A DNA stretch of 64,000 nucleotides, taken from positions 1 through 64,000 of the forward strand of contig NZ_KQ465127.1 in NCBI RefSeq assembly GCF_001308875.1, written 5' to 3'. Below, piece after piece: positions 19,134 through 27,850 of the stretch. The first letter of the stretch is position 1. The number at the start of each line of letters is the position of its first letter. The translations under genes were made by a program, and so were the position numbers. The notes below the pieces were generated by a model. It was not told the DNA's origin. It searched no databases and saw only the letters and a program-made list of their open reading frames with translations. Source of the DNA: Lysinibacillus sp. ZYM-1 (GTDB lineage Bacteria > Bacillota > Bacilli > Bacillales_A > Planococcaceae).

Positions 19134-19352
19134 TTACAGTCTTTCTTTATAGCCTTTTACTCGGATTTCTTCAATCACTTGCATCATGTCGAGAATTTGT
19201 TGCCGGGATAACTTTGAGGTATTAGCGGTATGCGCCTGTTGCTCGGAAACAATTTTTCGTTCTAGATGATTGGACTGTTGCTCACTTTCCTCTGCTTGAA
19301 GTATCATTGTTTTCTTCACAACTTTCACCTCTACCATAAATTTGACAGACAC
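19134..19352 (-). CDS. Small hypothetical protein
   Basis: Up to 72 residues, rich in Glu, Gln and Lys, and probably helical: LQAEESEQQSNHLERKIVSEQ and later QQILDMMQVIEEIRVKGY. The start is uncertain: GTG at 19352, ATG at 19337, or a GTG (Val-Lys-Lys) with AGAGGTG seven bases upstream. No family recognised. Confidence 0.5.
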   Translation of the reverse strand: MSVKFMVEVKVVKKTMILQAEESEQQSNHLERKIVSEQQAHTANTSKLSRQQILDMMQVIEEIRVKGYKERL

Positions 19353-19475
19353 TTCAGTTCCAAATTATGCTAACAATCCCACGATTACTATAATCAACTT
19401 TTCATCTTTCAGTCATCCAACGACTAGCCTATTTAGTAAAACATATATTTAGACCTATTTATAAGGCTTTAAAAA

Positions 19476-19500
19476 ACAGCAACCAAAACGGCTGCTGCTA
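19476..19500 (-). terminator. Terminator of thyA
   Basis: On the minus strand CAGCAGCC and GGTTGCTG form a stem with a GTTTT loop, followed by TTTTTT. Confidence 0.75.
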
Positions 19501-19503
19501 ATG

Positions 19504-20481
19504 TTAGACGGCAATTGGAGCTTTAATTGCAGGATGTGGATCATACCCTTCGATTGATAAATCCTCAAGCTCGATATCAAAAATCGATGCTTTATCTGGA
19601 TTGATGTGCAATGTCGGTAGGTCTTTTAGCTCTCGAGCTAACTGTTCTTTTACTTGCTTCACATGGTTCGCATAAATATGAGCATCCCCAATACTATGAA
19701 TAAACTCGCCAACCTCTAATCCACACTCATGTGCAATCAGGTGTGTTAATAAAGCGTAAGAAGCTATATTAAACGGACAGCCCAATAATGTATCCAAGCT
19801 TCTTTGCATTAACTGACAGCTCAATTTGCCGTTGGACACATAAAATTGAAACATCACATGACAGGGCGGTAATGCGGCTTTACTGCCCTTCGCGCCTGCA
19901 TTGATGACATCCTCAGGATTCCAAGCATTGACAATAATACGTCGTGAATCTGGGTTATGTTTAATTTGATGAATGACATCTTGTAACTGGTCGATCGTTT
20001 CCCCAGTAGAGGTTGTCCAATGACGCCATTGTTTGCCATAGACATTACCAAGATCTCCATATTTTTGCGCAAAGTCATCATCTGTTAAGACACGCTCACA
20101 AAATGAAGCTAGCTCTTTTTGATATAATTTATTAAACGCCTCATCCTCTAAACAACGTCGACCAAAATCCGTCATATCAGGCCCTGTATAGTCATCTGAT
20201 TCTACCCATTTTTTAAATGCCCATTCATCCCAAATGTGATTATTATGTTGCAATAGATAACGTATATTTGTATCCCCTTTAATGAACCATAATAATTCGC
20301 TCGCGACAAGCTTAAAAGGTACGCGTTTTGTCGTTAAAAGAGGAAATCCTTTGCTTAAATCAAAACGCATTTGGTAGCCAAAGACGCTATATGTACCCGT
20401 CCCCGTACGATCCTCTTTTTTCGTGCCATTTTCTAATATATGTTGTAGTAAATTTAAGTACGCCATTTCTGGATGCGACAT
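19504..20481 (-). CDS. thyA: Thymidylate synthase (long ThyA type)
   Basis: A 325-residue enzyme that methylates dUMP to dTMP using methylene-tetrahydrofolate. Conserved stretches: [19 protein letters not shown], the active-site loop [11 protein letters not shown] with the nucleophile Cys, [20 protein letters not shown], and [13 protein letters not shown]. It carries the extra ~50-residue segment in the small domain ([11 protein letters not shown] to YGDLGNVYG) typical of the long Lactobacillus-type enzyme. The ATG at 20479-20481 is chosen because an AAGGAG lies upstream, though 11 bases away and in a hairpin loop. No dfrA gene follows. Confidence 0.95.
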   Translation of the reverse strand: MSHPEMAYLNLLQHILENGTKKEDRTGTGTYSVFGYQMRFDLSKGFPLLTTKRVPFKLVASELLWFIKGDTNIRYLLQHNNHIWDEWAFKKWVESDDYTGPDMTDFGRRCLEDEAFNKLYQKELASFCERVLTDDDFAQKYGDLGNVYGKQWRHWTTSTGETIDQLQDVIHQIKHNPDSRRIIVNAWNPEDVINAGAKGSKAALPPCHVMFQFYVSNGKLSCQLMQRSLDTLLGCPFNIASYALLTHLIAHECGLEVGEFIHSIGDAHIYANHVKQVKEQLARELKDLPTLHINPDKASIFDIELEDLSIEGYDPHPAIKAPIAV

Positions 20482-20486
20482 TTTTT

Positions 20487-20511
20487 CAACAGCTCCTTCC
20501 AGTTGCTGTTG
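20487..20511 (-). promoter_or_regulatory. Hairpin presenting the thyA ribosome binding site
   Basis: On the minus strand CAACAGC and GCTGTTG form a perfect 7-bp stem whose 11-base loop contains GGAAGGA. It lies directly before the thyA start, so translation could be controlled by folding or by a protein bound here. Confidence 0.5.
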
Positions 20512-20562
20512 ACCATTATACCATTTCGTCACGTATTTTCGTACGAAGAAATTATTCCATTA

Positions 20563-21480
20563 TCAACTCGAACGAGAGGAATTGTTAGTAAGCTCTTTCG
20601 AAATTTCACTCTCTGTTGTGACGAAAAAAGTAGGCAGCAAGATGATATTCAATAAAACTGGTCCAACAATGACTAATAAATCGATACCAGGACTAAAATA
20701 AAGACCGAATGCTGTGATCAAACCCGAAAGCACCAGAAAAATAATTTGTGCAACAATAATCATAATCGGCAAAGATTGATACATGTAATTGAATTTACGA
20801 AACTGATGCAAATTGTCGGGATTGTCGATGATTTTCCTTTTTAATCGTCTCGATAATATGAAACAAGCAAGCAATTGGACCCCAATAAAACTAAAATAAA
20901 TAACCCCGTAAAGGAAGAATTGACTTTTCTGGATCGTACCATCAAAATGACCAACCCTTTGATTTAATAGATCATTGACGGCTCCATCATAGACATATTC
21001 ACGCTCACTTAAAAAGGTAAAAGGCTCCATAAAGCCAAGCGCTGTCCAATCTTTTGTATTCACTGTCCAATTCGATAATTTACTCGCTAAAATGCGCAAT
21101 TGAATAGGATCTTGCTCTCCAAACATCCCTACCAAAATACTATAAGGAATGGCCACTTTTAACTGTCCATTTTGCTTTTCTTGGAATAAGTCCTGAATGT
21201 AAAATGTATAGGATACATCCGTTTTATTTGTGTCATAACGGGCCTCTTCAATCTTCCAATGACTAGCAAGGGAAGTTTGAATACCATTTCTCATCTCCGT
21301 ATATGGTATATCCTTATGTAATCGCTTTGGTATCTTATAAACAAAGTGGTTATCACTACCGATTAGGCAAATTTCAACCTCGACTTTATCTTGATCAACT
21401 GCATTGGCCTTTGTGGTCAATGGAGTGGTAATCAAGGCGATTAGGAAAAAAAGAATCAGTGTTAATAAGCTTTTTTTCAT
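20563..21480 (-). CDS. Exported membrane protein of unknown function
   Basis: A 305-residue protein with a signal peptide (MKKSLLTLILFFLIALITTP, cleavage probably after KANA), an extracellular domain of about 170 residues, and three C-terminal membrane helices (about 190-211, 235-257, 262-285) with a short Ser-rich tail. I do not recognise the family. AAGGGGG precedes the ATG. It is divergent from the sensor kinase gene, so it may be related to that signalling pair, but this is only context. Confidence 0.75.
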   Translation of the reverse strand: MKKSLLTLILFFLIALITTPLTTKANAVDQDKVEVEICLIGSDNHFVYKIPKRLHKDIPYTEMRNGIQTSLASHWKIEEARYDTNKTDVSYTFYIQDLFQEKQNGQLKVAIPYSILVGMFGEQDPIQLRILASKLSNWTVNTKDWTALGFMEPFTFLSEREYVYDGAVNDLLNQRVGHFDGTIQKSQFFLYGVIYFSFIGVQLLACFILSRRLKRKIIDNPDNLHQFRKFNYMYQSLPIMIIVAQIIFLVLSGLITAFGLYFSPGIDLLVIVGPVLLNIILLPTFFVTTESEISKELTNNSSRSS

Positions 21481-21668
21481 ATAATAATCCCCCTTTTCGT
21501 CACAATATTAAACTTACCCTATCACAGCCATGTCCGAAAAAACTATTTCGTTATTCCGAAAAAACAATAGTGGTTTTCCGAAACCCTTCATTTCGGTATT
21601 CCAAATTTATCAATAATTAGCGATAATATATAGGAGATTATTATCATCTAACAAACTGAGGTTCCACA

Positions 21669-23867
21669 ATGAAAAAATGGATTTATAGTATTTTTCTTAC
21701 TTATTTAATTCTTGGTATCTATGTATTAACAATTGCCATAAAAACACCGTTTATTAGTCTCACCCTTGATACGACAAATGGTCAAGCTGTTATTATGGAT
21801 AGCTATTACCCTTCCTGGGCTCAGCAAAAAAACGTTGAAAAAGGCGATATCGTCCTTTCCATTGATGGGCAACCAACCTGGGACAATCGCTCTGTGCAAT
21901 TATTTTCACTTATTAGAAGTGCCAATCAGTTAACCATCCAAAAGTCTGATGGGACGATTCAAACTATAGACGTGAAGCATACAGATATGCCAGAAGAATT
22001 ATATTTGCAAATTTTGTTCCCGATCTTTTATTTTCTCTTAGCTTTTGGTGTGGCCATGTATTTATGGCAACGTAACAAAGATAACCCTCCGACATTTTTA
22101 TTGACCTTATTTTTATTAACTTGTTCCCTGGCTTATATCAGTATGGGGGCATCTGCCAGGGCCAATCTTATTGGGCAAGTTGTTATTGGTATATGCATTA
22201 TTTTATGCATGGTGCTTTTCATTCATTTTTTACAGCACTTTTTCTGTTACCTACAAATCAATTGGGCTTATATTGACAGCAAGTGGCTTTATTTTTCACC
22301 ACTTATCATCCCAGGTTGTTACTTACTAGAAGGTTTTGTACCTTCGTTCCGAGAGATTACGCCACTCTTAAACTTGAGTGTATTCGCGGTCCTTGTGCTA
22401 TACGCTATTTATATTTTATTAACGAGTTATTTGCGCACCAAATTGGCTAAGATTCGGTTGATTGCCATTGCTTTTATCATTCCGTTTTTACCATTCCTAG
22501 TCTTTTTCGTCACGCCTGAAATTCTCGGTCATAAGCCGTTATTACACGCTGATATTGCCGCGTTATTTTTATTATTTATTCCTTTTTCATTTCTGTTCAT
22601 CCAGGTTAATGAACGATTATTTGATATTGAATACCAATTATCACGGTTACGTTATTATTCAACATTGGCCTTTTTCAGTGCACTTCTACTGACGACAGGT
22701 ATTGCCCTATTGTTTATCGGGCAATTATCCATAGTCCATGTCACAAGTATTTTTTTACTAGTTTTCATGGTGATGATGGCTAGTTTTTATATCAAGGAAC
22801 GTATAGATTTTAAATATCGAAAAATTATTTTTTCTTCAACTGGAAATTATGTACATAATTTATATGCTGCGGTTCAACGTATGGGAAAAGCCAAAAATCA
22901 ACAAGAATTACTGGATCGCTTTAAGTATGAAATCACTGAAAAGCTGGGCACGACAGCCTTTCACATCAGTACGGTTACCGAAGACACGCCCTCTTCCCTG
23001 CTCGGTAGCCACTACACACAATTGCTGTTACATGATGCTGGTGATGAAAAAATAATGTTAGAAATTAGGCATTCTCTACAAAAGGAAGAGCTACTTTGGT
23101 TAGAGCTACTCGCACTGTATGTTTCAATGTCTATCAATAATTTACAGCAAATTGAAGATTTAGTGCGTGAAGTTCAACATATGAAAAACACCAGTGATAC
23201 ACCGCTTCCTTGGCTTGATAAACTGCTATGGAATATTATTGAGAAAGAAAAGAGCATTTTAGCACAGGAATTACACGATACGATTTTGCAGGAGCAGCTA
23301 CATTTAGCAAGAGAACTAGATGTCTTAGCTGGCACCCCTACTATTCAAAAGGAAACCATCCTGGATATTCGTGAACAGCTGTTGAATGCCACAAAGGACT
23401 TACGAGAATATTGTGAGAACTTAAGCCCACCGTTACTTGATACCTTTGGCTTACAAATGGCCTTAAAAAAATTGATTCAAAAGGTAAAAATACGGGCTGA
23501 CTTTTTATTAAGTGCTCAAATTGAACGAGTAGAATTTCAGGATGTCACGCTCCATCTAGTTGTCTATCGCCTAGTACAGGAGCTATTAAATAATGCGATC
23601 AAGCATGCAGAAGCAACCGAGGTTTCACTGCAACTAAAAGCGATTCCTCAAGGTTTTATCCTTCAATATGATGATAATGGAGTAGGTTGTGATATCGAGG
23701 ATTTAATTCAGTCCTCCGCTTCCATGGGCATTAATGGGATCCGTGAACGTGTTCGTGCTTTTAACGGGGACATCACCATACAATCTAGCGAAAATGAAGG
23801 CATGCATATTTTTATACAAATACATGAGGACGGGGATTCATATGATGAACATACTTATTATAGATGA
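21669..23867 (+). CDS. ComP-like membrane sensor histidine kinase with N-terminal PDZ-like domain
   Basis: A 732-residue kinase. After one helix (6-25) there is an extracellular PDZ-like segment (VEKGDIVLSIDGQPTWDN, about residues 58-75), then about eight membrane helices to residue ~370, as in ComP. The cytoplasmic part has a HisKA_3 dimerisation helix with phospho-acceptor His536 in LAQELHDTILQEQ, and a HATPase domain with NNAIKHAEATEVS, DDNGVGCD and GINGIRERV. The ATG follows GAGG by seven bases. It overlaps its response regulator gene by 26 bases. No comQ or comX gene is present next to it. Confidence 0.88.
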   Translation: MKKWIYSIFLTYLILGIYVLTIAIKTPFISLTLDTTNGQAVIMDSYYPSWAQQKNVEKGDIVLSIDGQPTWDNRSVQLFSLIRSANQLTIQKSDGTIQTIDVKHTDMPEELYLQILFPIFYFLLAFGVAMYLWQRNKDNPPTFLLTLFLLTCSLAYISMGASARANLIGQVVIGICIILCMVLFIHFLQHFFCYLQINWAYIDSKWLYFSPLIIPGCYLLEGFVPSFREITPLLNLSVFAVLVLYAIYILLTSYLRTKLAKIRLIAIAFIIPFLPFLVFFVTPEILGHKPLLHADIAALFLLFIPFSFLFIQVNERLFDIEYQLSRLRYYSTLAFFSALLLTTGIALLFIGQLSIVHVTSIFLLVFMVMMASFYIKERIDFKYRKIIFSSTGNYVHNLYAAVQRMGKAKNQQELLDRFKYEITEKLGTTAFHISTVTEDTPSSLLGSHYTQLLLHDAGDEKIMLEIRHSLQKEELLWLELLALYVSMSINNLQQIEDLVREVQHMKNTSDTPLPWLDKLLWNIIEKEKSILAQELHDTILQEQLHLARELDVLAGTPTIQKETILDIREQLLNATKDLREYCENLSPPLLDTFGLQMALKKLIQKVKIRADFLLSAQIERVEFQDVTLHLVVYRLVQELLNNAIKHAEATEVSLQLKAIPQGFILQYDDNGVGCDIEDLIQSSASMGINGIRERVRAFNGDITIQSSENEGMHIFIQIHEDGDSYDEHTYYR

Positions 23868-24468
23868 CCATCCTGTCGTTTTAGATGGTACGAAAACATT
23901 GTTACAAGATTTAGCCAATGTCCAAATTGAAACAGAACAGGATAGTGCAGCAGTTTTACCAAGAATGGATACAGAAGCCTTTCAGTTATTTCTGATTGAC
24001 ATTAATATGAAGCCAATTAATGGTATCCAACTAGCGGAAATGATCAAGAAGAAACAACCAGATGCCCTCATTATTCTTTATACAGGCTATGAGCTTTCCG
24101 ATTATTATGAGCTGTTAATTGAGAAAAAGATTGATGGCTTATTATCAAAACTAGCAACGAAAGAGCAGGTCATCCAAACGATTCAAGCTGCCCTACGAGG
24201 CGAAATATTACTAGCAGCAGATTTCTTAGACTTTGTCCAACAACGGTCAAATCTGCCGAATGTCCAGCAAGAAGTGTTACTCAGCGATAAAGAACAGGAG
24301 ATTTTACAACTTGTTGCTCAAGGCTGTACGAATAAAGCCATTGCCTCTGCTATCGGCGTCACACAACGCACCGTAGAGAACTATTTATCAAAACTGTTCG
24401 TTAAACTCAACGTAGAATCGCGTGCAGAAGCAGTAATAGTTGCGAAGGAAAAAGCATGGATTGACTAA
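23842..24468 (+). CDS. NarL/LuxR-type response regulator (ComA-like)
   Basis: A 208-residue DNA-binding regulator. The receiver has the acidic pair in IIDDHPVV, the phospho-acceptor Asp53 in FLIDINMKP, a Thr in LYTGYEL and the Lys in LLSKLATKE. A LuxR helix-turn-helix follows: LSDKEQEILQLVAQGCTNKA and VTQRTVENYLSKLFVKL. The start at 23842 is inside the kinase gene and shortly after GGGGA; the longer frame from 23734 lies within kinase sequence and is not used. It should be phosphorylated by the upstream kinase. Confidence 0.9.
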   Translation: MMNILIIDDHPVVLDGTKTLLQDLANVQIETEQDSAAVLPRMDTEAFQLFLIDINMKPINGIQLAEMIKKKQPDALIILYTGYELSDYYELLIEKKIDGLLSKLATKEQVIQTIQAALRGEILLAADFLDFVQQRSNLPNVQQEVLLSDKEQEILQLVAQGCTNKAIASAIGVTQRTVENYLSKLFVKLNVESRAEAVIVAKEKAWID

Positions 24469-24610
24469 TACTAGAAGAACGTTTCATTTCATTACTAATA
24501 GATTACAAATGTAAATTTTTTCTTACTAAAAACGGAATATACTGGATATACAAACAATTCTGTACTATAATAAAGCTAATAATTACATTCCTTCATTGCT
24601 ACGATTAAAA

Positions 24611-24653
24611 ACGCGTATTCAAAGGTAATACGAGCTTTTGAATACGTTTTTTA
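24611..24653 (+). terminator. Terminator after the two-component operon
   Basis: CGTATTCAAA and TTTGAATACG form a 10-bp stem followed by TTTTTTA. It lies 143 bases after the regulator gene and 50 bases before the cold-shock gene, so it could alternatively act in the cold-shock leader. Confidence 0.7.
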
Positions 24654-24702
24654 TATGTGATTGAAGAAATTGATTGTTGAATTTTTTTGGGAGGGTGTTT
24701 AC

Positions 24703-24903
24703 ATGACACAAGGGACAGTAAAATGGTTTAACGCAGAAAAAGGTTTTGGCTTCATCGCAGTTGAAGGTGGCAACGATGTATTCGTACATTTCTCAGCGAT
24801 CCAATCAGATGGCTTCAAAACTTTAGACGAGGGCCAAAAAGTTGAATTCGGCGTAGAAGAAGGCAACCGCGGACCTCAAGCAACGAATGTAGTGAAACTA
24901 TAA
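24703..24903 (+). CDS. Cold shock protein (CspA/CspB family)
   Basis: A 66-residue single-stranded nucleic-acid-binding beta-barrel acting as RNA chaperone. RNP1 is KGFGFI and RNP2 is VFVHF; the start [11 protein letters not shown] and end [11 protein letters not shown] are typical. The ATG at 24703 follows GGGAGGGTG; an earlier in-frame TTG at 24661 is not family-like. Monocistronic, ended by a strong terminator. Confidence 0.95.
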   Translation: MTQGTVKWFNAEKGFGFIAVEGGNDVFVHFSAIQSDGFKTLDEGQKVEFGVEEGNRGPQATNVVKL

Positions 24904-24930
24904 TATTCACTTAACATAGACGAGCAAATG

Positions 24931-24963
24931 AAAAGAGACATCCAATGAGGATGTCTCTTTTTT
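24931..24963. terminator. Terminator of the cold shock gene
   Basis: AAAAGAGACATCC and GGATGTCTCTTTTTT form a near-perfect stem with an AATGA loop. The flanking A-run allows it to serve the convergent membrane-protein gene too. Confidence 0.9.
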
Positions 24964-24971
24964 GGCCTATT

Positions 24972-25382
24972 TTACGTCCTAGCAACTATACTAATCATGC
25001 CAATATAAAACGGATACCCCACAAGCAAGACCAATAAGATAAGACCTTGCACAGGTACCGGCATATCTCCCCTATGAGAAATAGGAAACAGATAGGCAAA
25101 AATCATTGTAAAAATCACAGTATACGGCAACCAAAGAATCGTTGTTACATATACAACGCGACGATGCCCAAGCCATGTAACAACGAGCTTATACATACAC
25201 ACTGTCGCTACAATAAGTCCCACTAATTGAACAATAAGCAAGAAAGTATCCAAGATGTCTCCTGCCCATCCTGTAAGTCTGAGTAGTCGATAATAATTGA
25301 TTTGTAACTCCATGGATATAAAGAATAGCAAACCATACAGTACACTAACAATATTCAATTTTAGAAAATAGGACATTGGCAT
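24972..25382 (-). CDS. Hypothetical four-helix membrane protein
   Basis: A 136-residue protein with four hydrophobic segments (about 8-25, 43-66, 77-98, 110-130) and short loops. No signature recognised. The start may be the ATG at 25382 or the ATG two codons on; AAAGGATG lies upstream. It converges with the cold shock gene. Confidence 0.65.
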   Translation of the reverse strand: MPMSYFLKLNIVSVLYGLLFFISMELQINYYRLLRLTGWAGDILDTFLLIVQLVGLIVATVCMYKLVVTWLGHRRVVYVTTILWLPYTVIFTMIFAYLFPISHRGDMPVPVQGLILLVLLVGYPFYIGMISIVART

Positions 25383-25462
25383 TGGATTTTTTCATCCTTT
25401 CAAAAGATGCTTAATTTGAAAAGTTATTGGATCATTTGGCTATGTTTTGGGTCACGTTCTAT

Positions 25463-25573
25463 CTAAATGGGGAACTCTGTGCCGATGAACAGCTTGGTTT
25501 GATCGCTCGACACTGACTCTGTTGGAAATGCTAGATTGATTACATAACACTCACTTTTGAACAGATCTATCAC
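25463..25573 (-). CDS. Possible small protein (36 residues)
   Basis: A GTG at 25571-25573 is preceded at six bases by a perfect GGAGGT. The frame runs 36 codons, starting MIDLFKSECYVINLAF and ending KLFIGTEFPI. It is too short for most gene finders. No homologue is known to me; composition looks protein-like, but this could be chance. Confidence 0.3.
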   Translation of the reverse strand: MIDLFKSECYVINLAFPTESVSSDQTKLFIGTEFPI

Positions 25574-25586
25574 AATGTTACCTCCA

Positions 25587-25613
25587 CCTCGCAAATGAGC
25601 GAGGTCTTTTTTT
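25587..25613 (+). terminator. Orphan terminator on the + strand
   Basis: CCTCGC and GCGAGG form a six-pair GC-rich stem with an AAATGA loop followed by TCTTTTTTT on the + strand. No + strand gene lies upstream, since both neighbours are on the minus strand. Confidence 0.6.
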
Positions 25614-25642
25614 AAAAAACAAACGAGGCCCCTTCTCTATAA

Positions 25643-26812
25643 CTACGCATAAGAATGTAGGCCTGCAATGACTAAATTGACAAACACCTGATTGAACACG
25701 ATGATACCGAATCCGATGATGGCCAACCAGGCCGTTTTCTCCCCTTCCCAACCTTTGGATAAACGGAAATGGAGAAATGCAGCATAGAATAAAAAGGTAA
25801 TCAATGCCCATACTTCTTTAGGGTCCCAGCCCCAATAACGACTCCAGGCAATTTGTGCCCAAATCATAGCAAACAACAGTCCTCCTAATGCAAATAATGG
25901 GAAGCCGATAACGACTGCACGATAGGAAATTTCGTCCATTAATTGTGGTTGAACGCGACTTGTCCATGGTTTTAATAGAGCACTCACCGATTTTCTTGTG
26001 ATGAGGCGAATGACAGCATACAAGACCGTACCGACCATAAATGCCCAGACAATCGAATTAGATTTTTTAGCATCTATTTTGTTTGTAATTTCTATTAAAC
26101 CAACCGCATCACCATTCTCTATGACTGCCCCTTTATTGACAATCAGTGGCTTCATTGAGTAGACTGCTTTTTCTGGCTGTCCTTGAGCATTCTCAAATTG
26201 TACCTGTACCTCGTCGGTTGCTAGACTGAAAAAAGTCGATACGCCAATAAAACCAATTACTACAACCAAACAATACAACACGAATTCTAGTGCATATGTA
26301 CTGATGGATTTCTTAGACACATCCAATGTTCTTAATAAGAAAATCAAACCAGTGGCAAAAGACACCGATAAAATCGCACTAGAAAAAGCAACGGTCATTA
26401 CATGTATAGTTAACCAGTGGCTTTGTAAGGAAGGAACGAGCGGTGACACTTCCTTTGCGAAAACGCTTCCATAGCCGAGGATGATTAAGGACACAGGAAT
26501 TGTAAATAAGCCAACCACGATTTGTTTGTATAAAAAATGGATGATTAGATAACTGCCAGTGAGCATAATGCCAAAAAATGTCATAAATTCATACATATTG
26601 CTGACGGGTGCATGATCTACAGCCATCCATCTCACAACAAAATAAACGAGTTGCAGGACAAAGGCTACATAAGTAAGAAGCAGTCCTAATTTGCCAAACA
26701 TCTTCCCCTTTGATTTGACAGCAAGCCCTAATGGCACAATCGCAATCAGTAGTAAGATGAAGGCAACAAATAAGGCATTGCTACTAATGGATAATAAGGT
26801 TTCTTGATTCAA
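25643..26812 (-). CDS. ccsB: Cytochrome c biogenesis protein CcsB/ResC (CcsA family)
   Basis: A 389-residue polytopic membrane protein of system II cytochrome c maturation, which with ResB moves haem to the outer face and attaches it to apocytochromes. The tryptophan-rich haem-handling motif is YWGWDPKEVWALITFL, near residue 325, flanked by His residues in membrane loops (DHAPVSNMYEF). The start is a TTG at 26810-26812 with GGAGGG seven bases upstream. No resB partner is adjacent, which is unusual because the two are often together. Confidence 0.88.
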   Translation of the reverse strand: MNQETLLSISSNALFVAFILLLIAIVPLGLAVKSKGKMFGKLGLLLTYVAFVLQLVYFVVRWMAVDHAPVSNMYEFMTFFGIMLTGSYLIIHFLYKQIVVGLFTIPVSLIILGYGSVFAKEVSPLVPSLQSHWLTIHVMTVAFSSAILSVSFATGLIFLLRTLDVSKKSISTYALEFVLYCLVVVIGFIGVSTFFSLATDEVQVQFENAQGQPEKAVYSMKPLIVNKGAVIENGDAVGLIEITNKIDAKKSNSIVWAFMVGTVLYAVIRLITRKSVSALLKPWTSRVQPQLMDEISYRAVVIGFPLFALGGLLFAMIWAQIAWSRYWGWDPKEVWALITFLFYAAFLHFRLSKGWEGEKTAWLAIIGFGIIVFNQVFVNLVIAGLHSYA

Positions 26813-26905
26813 CGGAATCCCTCCAATGTTTTTTTACGGAATATGCTTCCAACTAATAAGAACGACATGAATGACAAGAAGTGCCATATTTTCCTTTTGA
26901 ATTTT

Positions 26906-27658
26906 TTATTTTTTAAGAATTGTTACATTTCTATGACAAAAAAGGAAAAAGAACACGATCAGCATCAGGCATTTAACAAGTTCTTGATTATCTGGAGAAA
27001 TGGTCATGTCATGTCCATCACTTAAGTAAAAGACATTCATCATGCCATGGAAAATAGCAACAGGCACAATAGATTGACCACATTCTCGAATGATTGAAAG
27101 CATGAGGGATAAAACAAAAAGAAGCAACAAATAAGCAGGTATTCCCACTGTTGGCATAATATAAGACTTGTATAGCAGGGCAATAGGTAAATGCCAGAAC
27201 GACCACAATATGCCGATTAGGAAAGCAGTCGACCAGAAGCTATAGTGTTGCCGTAAATAAACATGGAAATTGCCTCGCCAGACGATTTCTTCTAGCAGAG
27301 CGGAGCCTGTACTAATGGTAAGCCCAATTAGCAATAACATGATCAGTTGGGAAGGAGTCTTGATGAGAAAAGAATCATGGTGAGTAAAATAAAAATAACT
27401 ATGTAATAAGAGGCCTAATGAAAAAGGTATGATTATGCTGGCTGGGAGCCATGGCCATGTAGGTTTAGTGAAAGAAAACGTTGATAGGACTGGGAGCCTA
27501 GCAAAAATCTTTTGTATGAGGATAACGGAAAGCAAAGGAATTACCATTGTAGTACCAAGAAATGCCCTCCCCTGCTCAAAGAAAGTAAGAAAATAATGCG
27601 TCAAAAATGTTAGGCAATATAAAAAAAACGTCGTCATGAATAGAACATTTTTTTTCAT
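26906..27658 (-). CDS. CPBP family intramembrane protease-like protein
   Basis: About 250 residues with roughly seven membrane helices. The CPBP/Abi signatures are present: the EExxxR-type motif LEEIVWRGNFHVYLR and the second motif WSFWHLPIALL. Related proteins are CAAX-prenyl-type or bacteriocin-immunity proteases. AAGGAGG precedes the ATG at 27656-27658. A terminator-like hairpin lies just upstream of the ribosome site and may control expression. Confidence 0.85.
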   Translation of the reverse strand: MKKNVLFMTTFFLYCLTFLTHYFLTFFEQGRAFLGTTMVIPLLSVILIQKIFARLPVLSTFSFTKPTWPWLPASIIIPFSLGLLLHSYFYFTHHDSFLIKTPSQLIMLLLIGLTISTGSALLEEIVWRGNFHVYLRQHYSFWSTAFLIGILWSFWHLPIALLYKSYIMPTVGIPAYLLLLFVLSLMLSIIRECGQSIVPVAIFHGMMNVFYLSDGHDMTISPDNQELVKCLMLIVFFFLFCHRNVTILKK

Positions 27659-27670
27659 TAGTGTCCTCCT

Positions 27671-27705
27671 TAAAAAAACAAACCATCTATTTGTAAATAG
27701 ATGGT
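27671..27705 (-). promoter_or_regulatory. Terminator-like hairpin in the leader of the CPBP gene
   Basis: A perfect inverted repeat with 11-base arms (ACCATCTATTT/AAATAGATGGT) is followed on the minus strand by TTGTTTTTTT and then directly by AAGGAGG. This is the layout of an attenuator placed before the gene. Confidence 0.55.
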
Positions 27706-27850
27706 AATTAATCATGATCAAGTTATGGCATGCCTCTATCTACATCTTACAAAAAATTGCAATAAAAGTCTATTTCTTTTTCCTCTAGCATGGGAAAATA
27801 AAAGTGCGCACAAATGACATAACGTTATGTTTCACAAACTGGAGGTTGAA

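Noticed and set aside
21481-21668. A comX-like pheromone gene next to the ComP-like kinase
   Set aside because: No small ORF with a C-terminal Trp motif or a ribosome site is present, and no prenyl-transferase gene is nearby.
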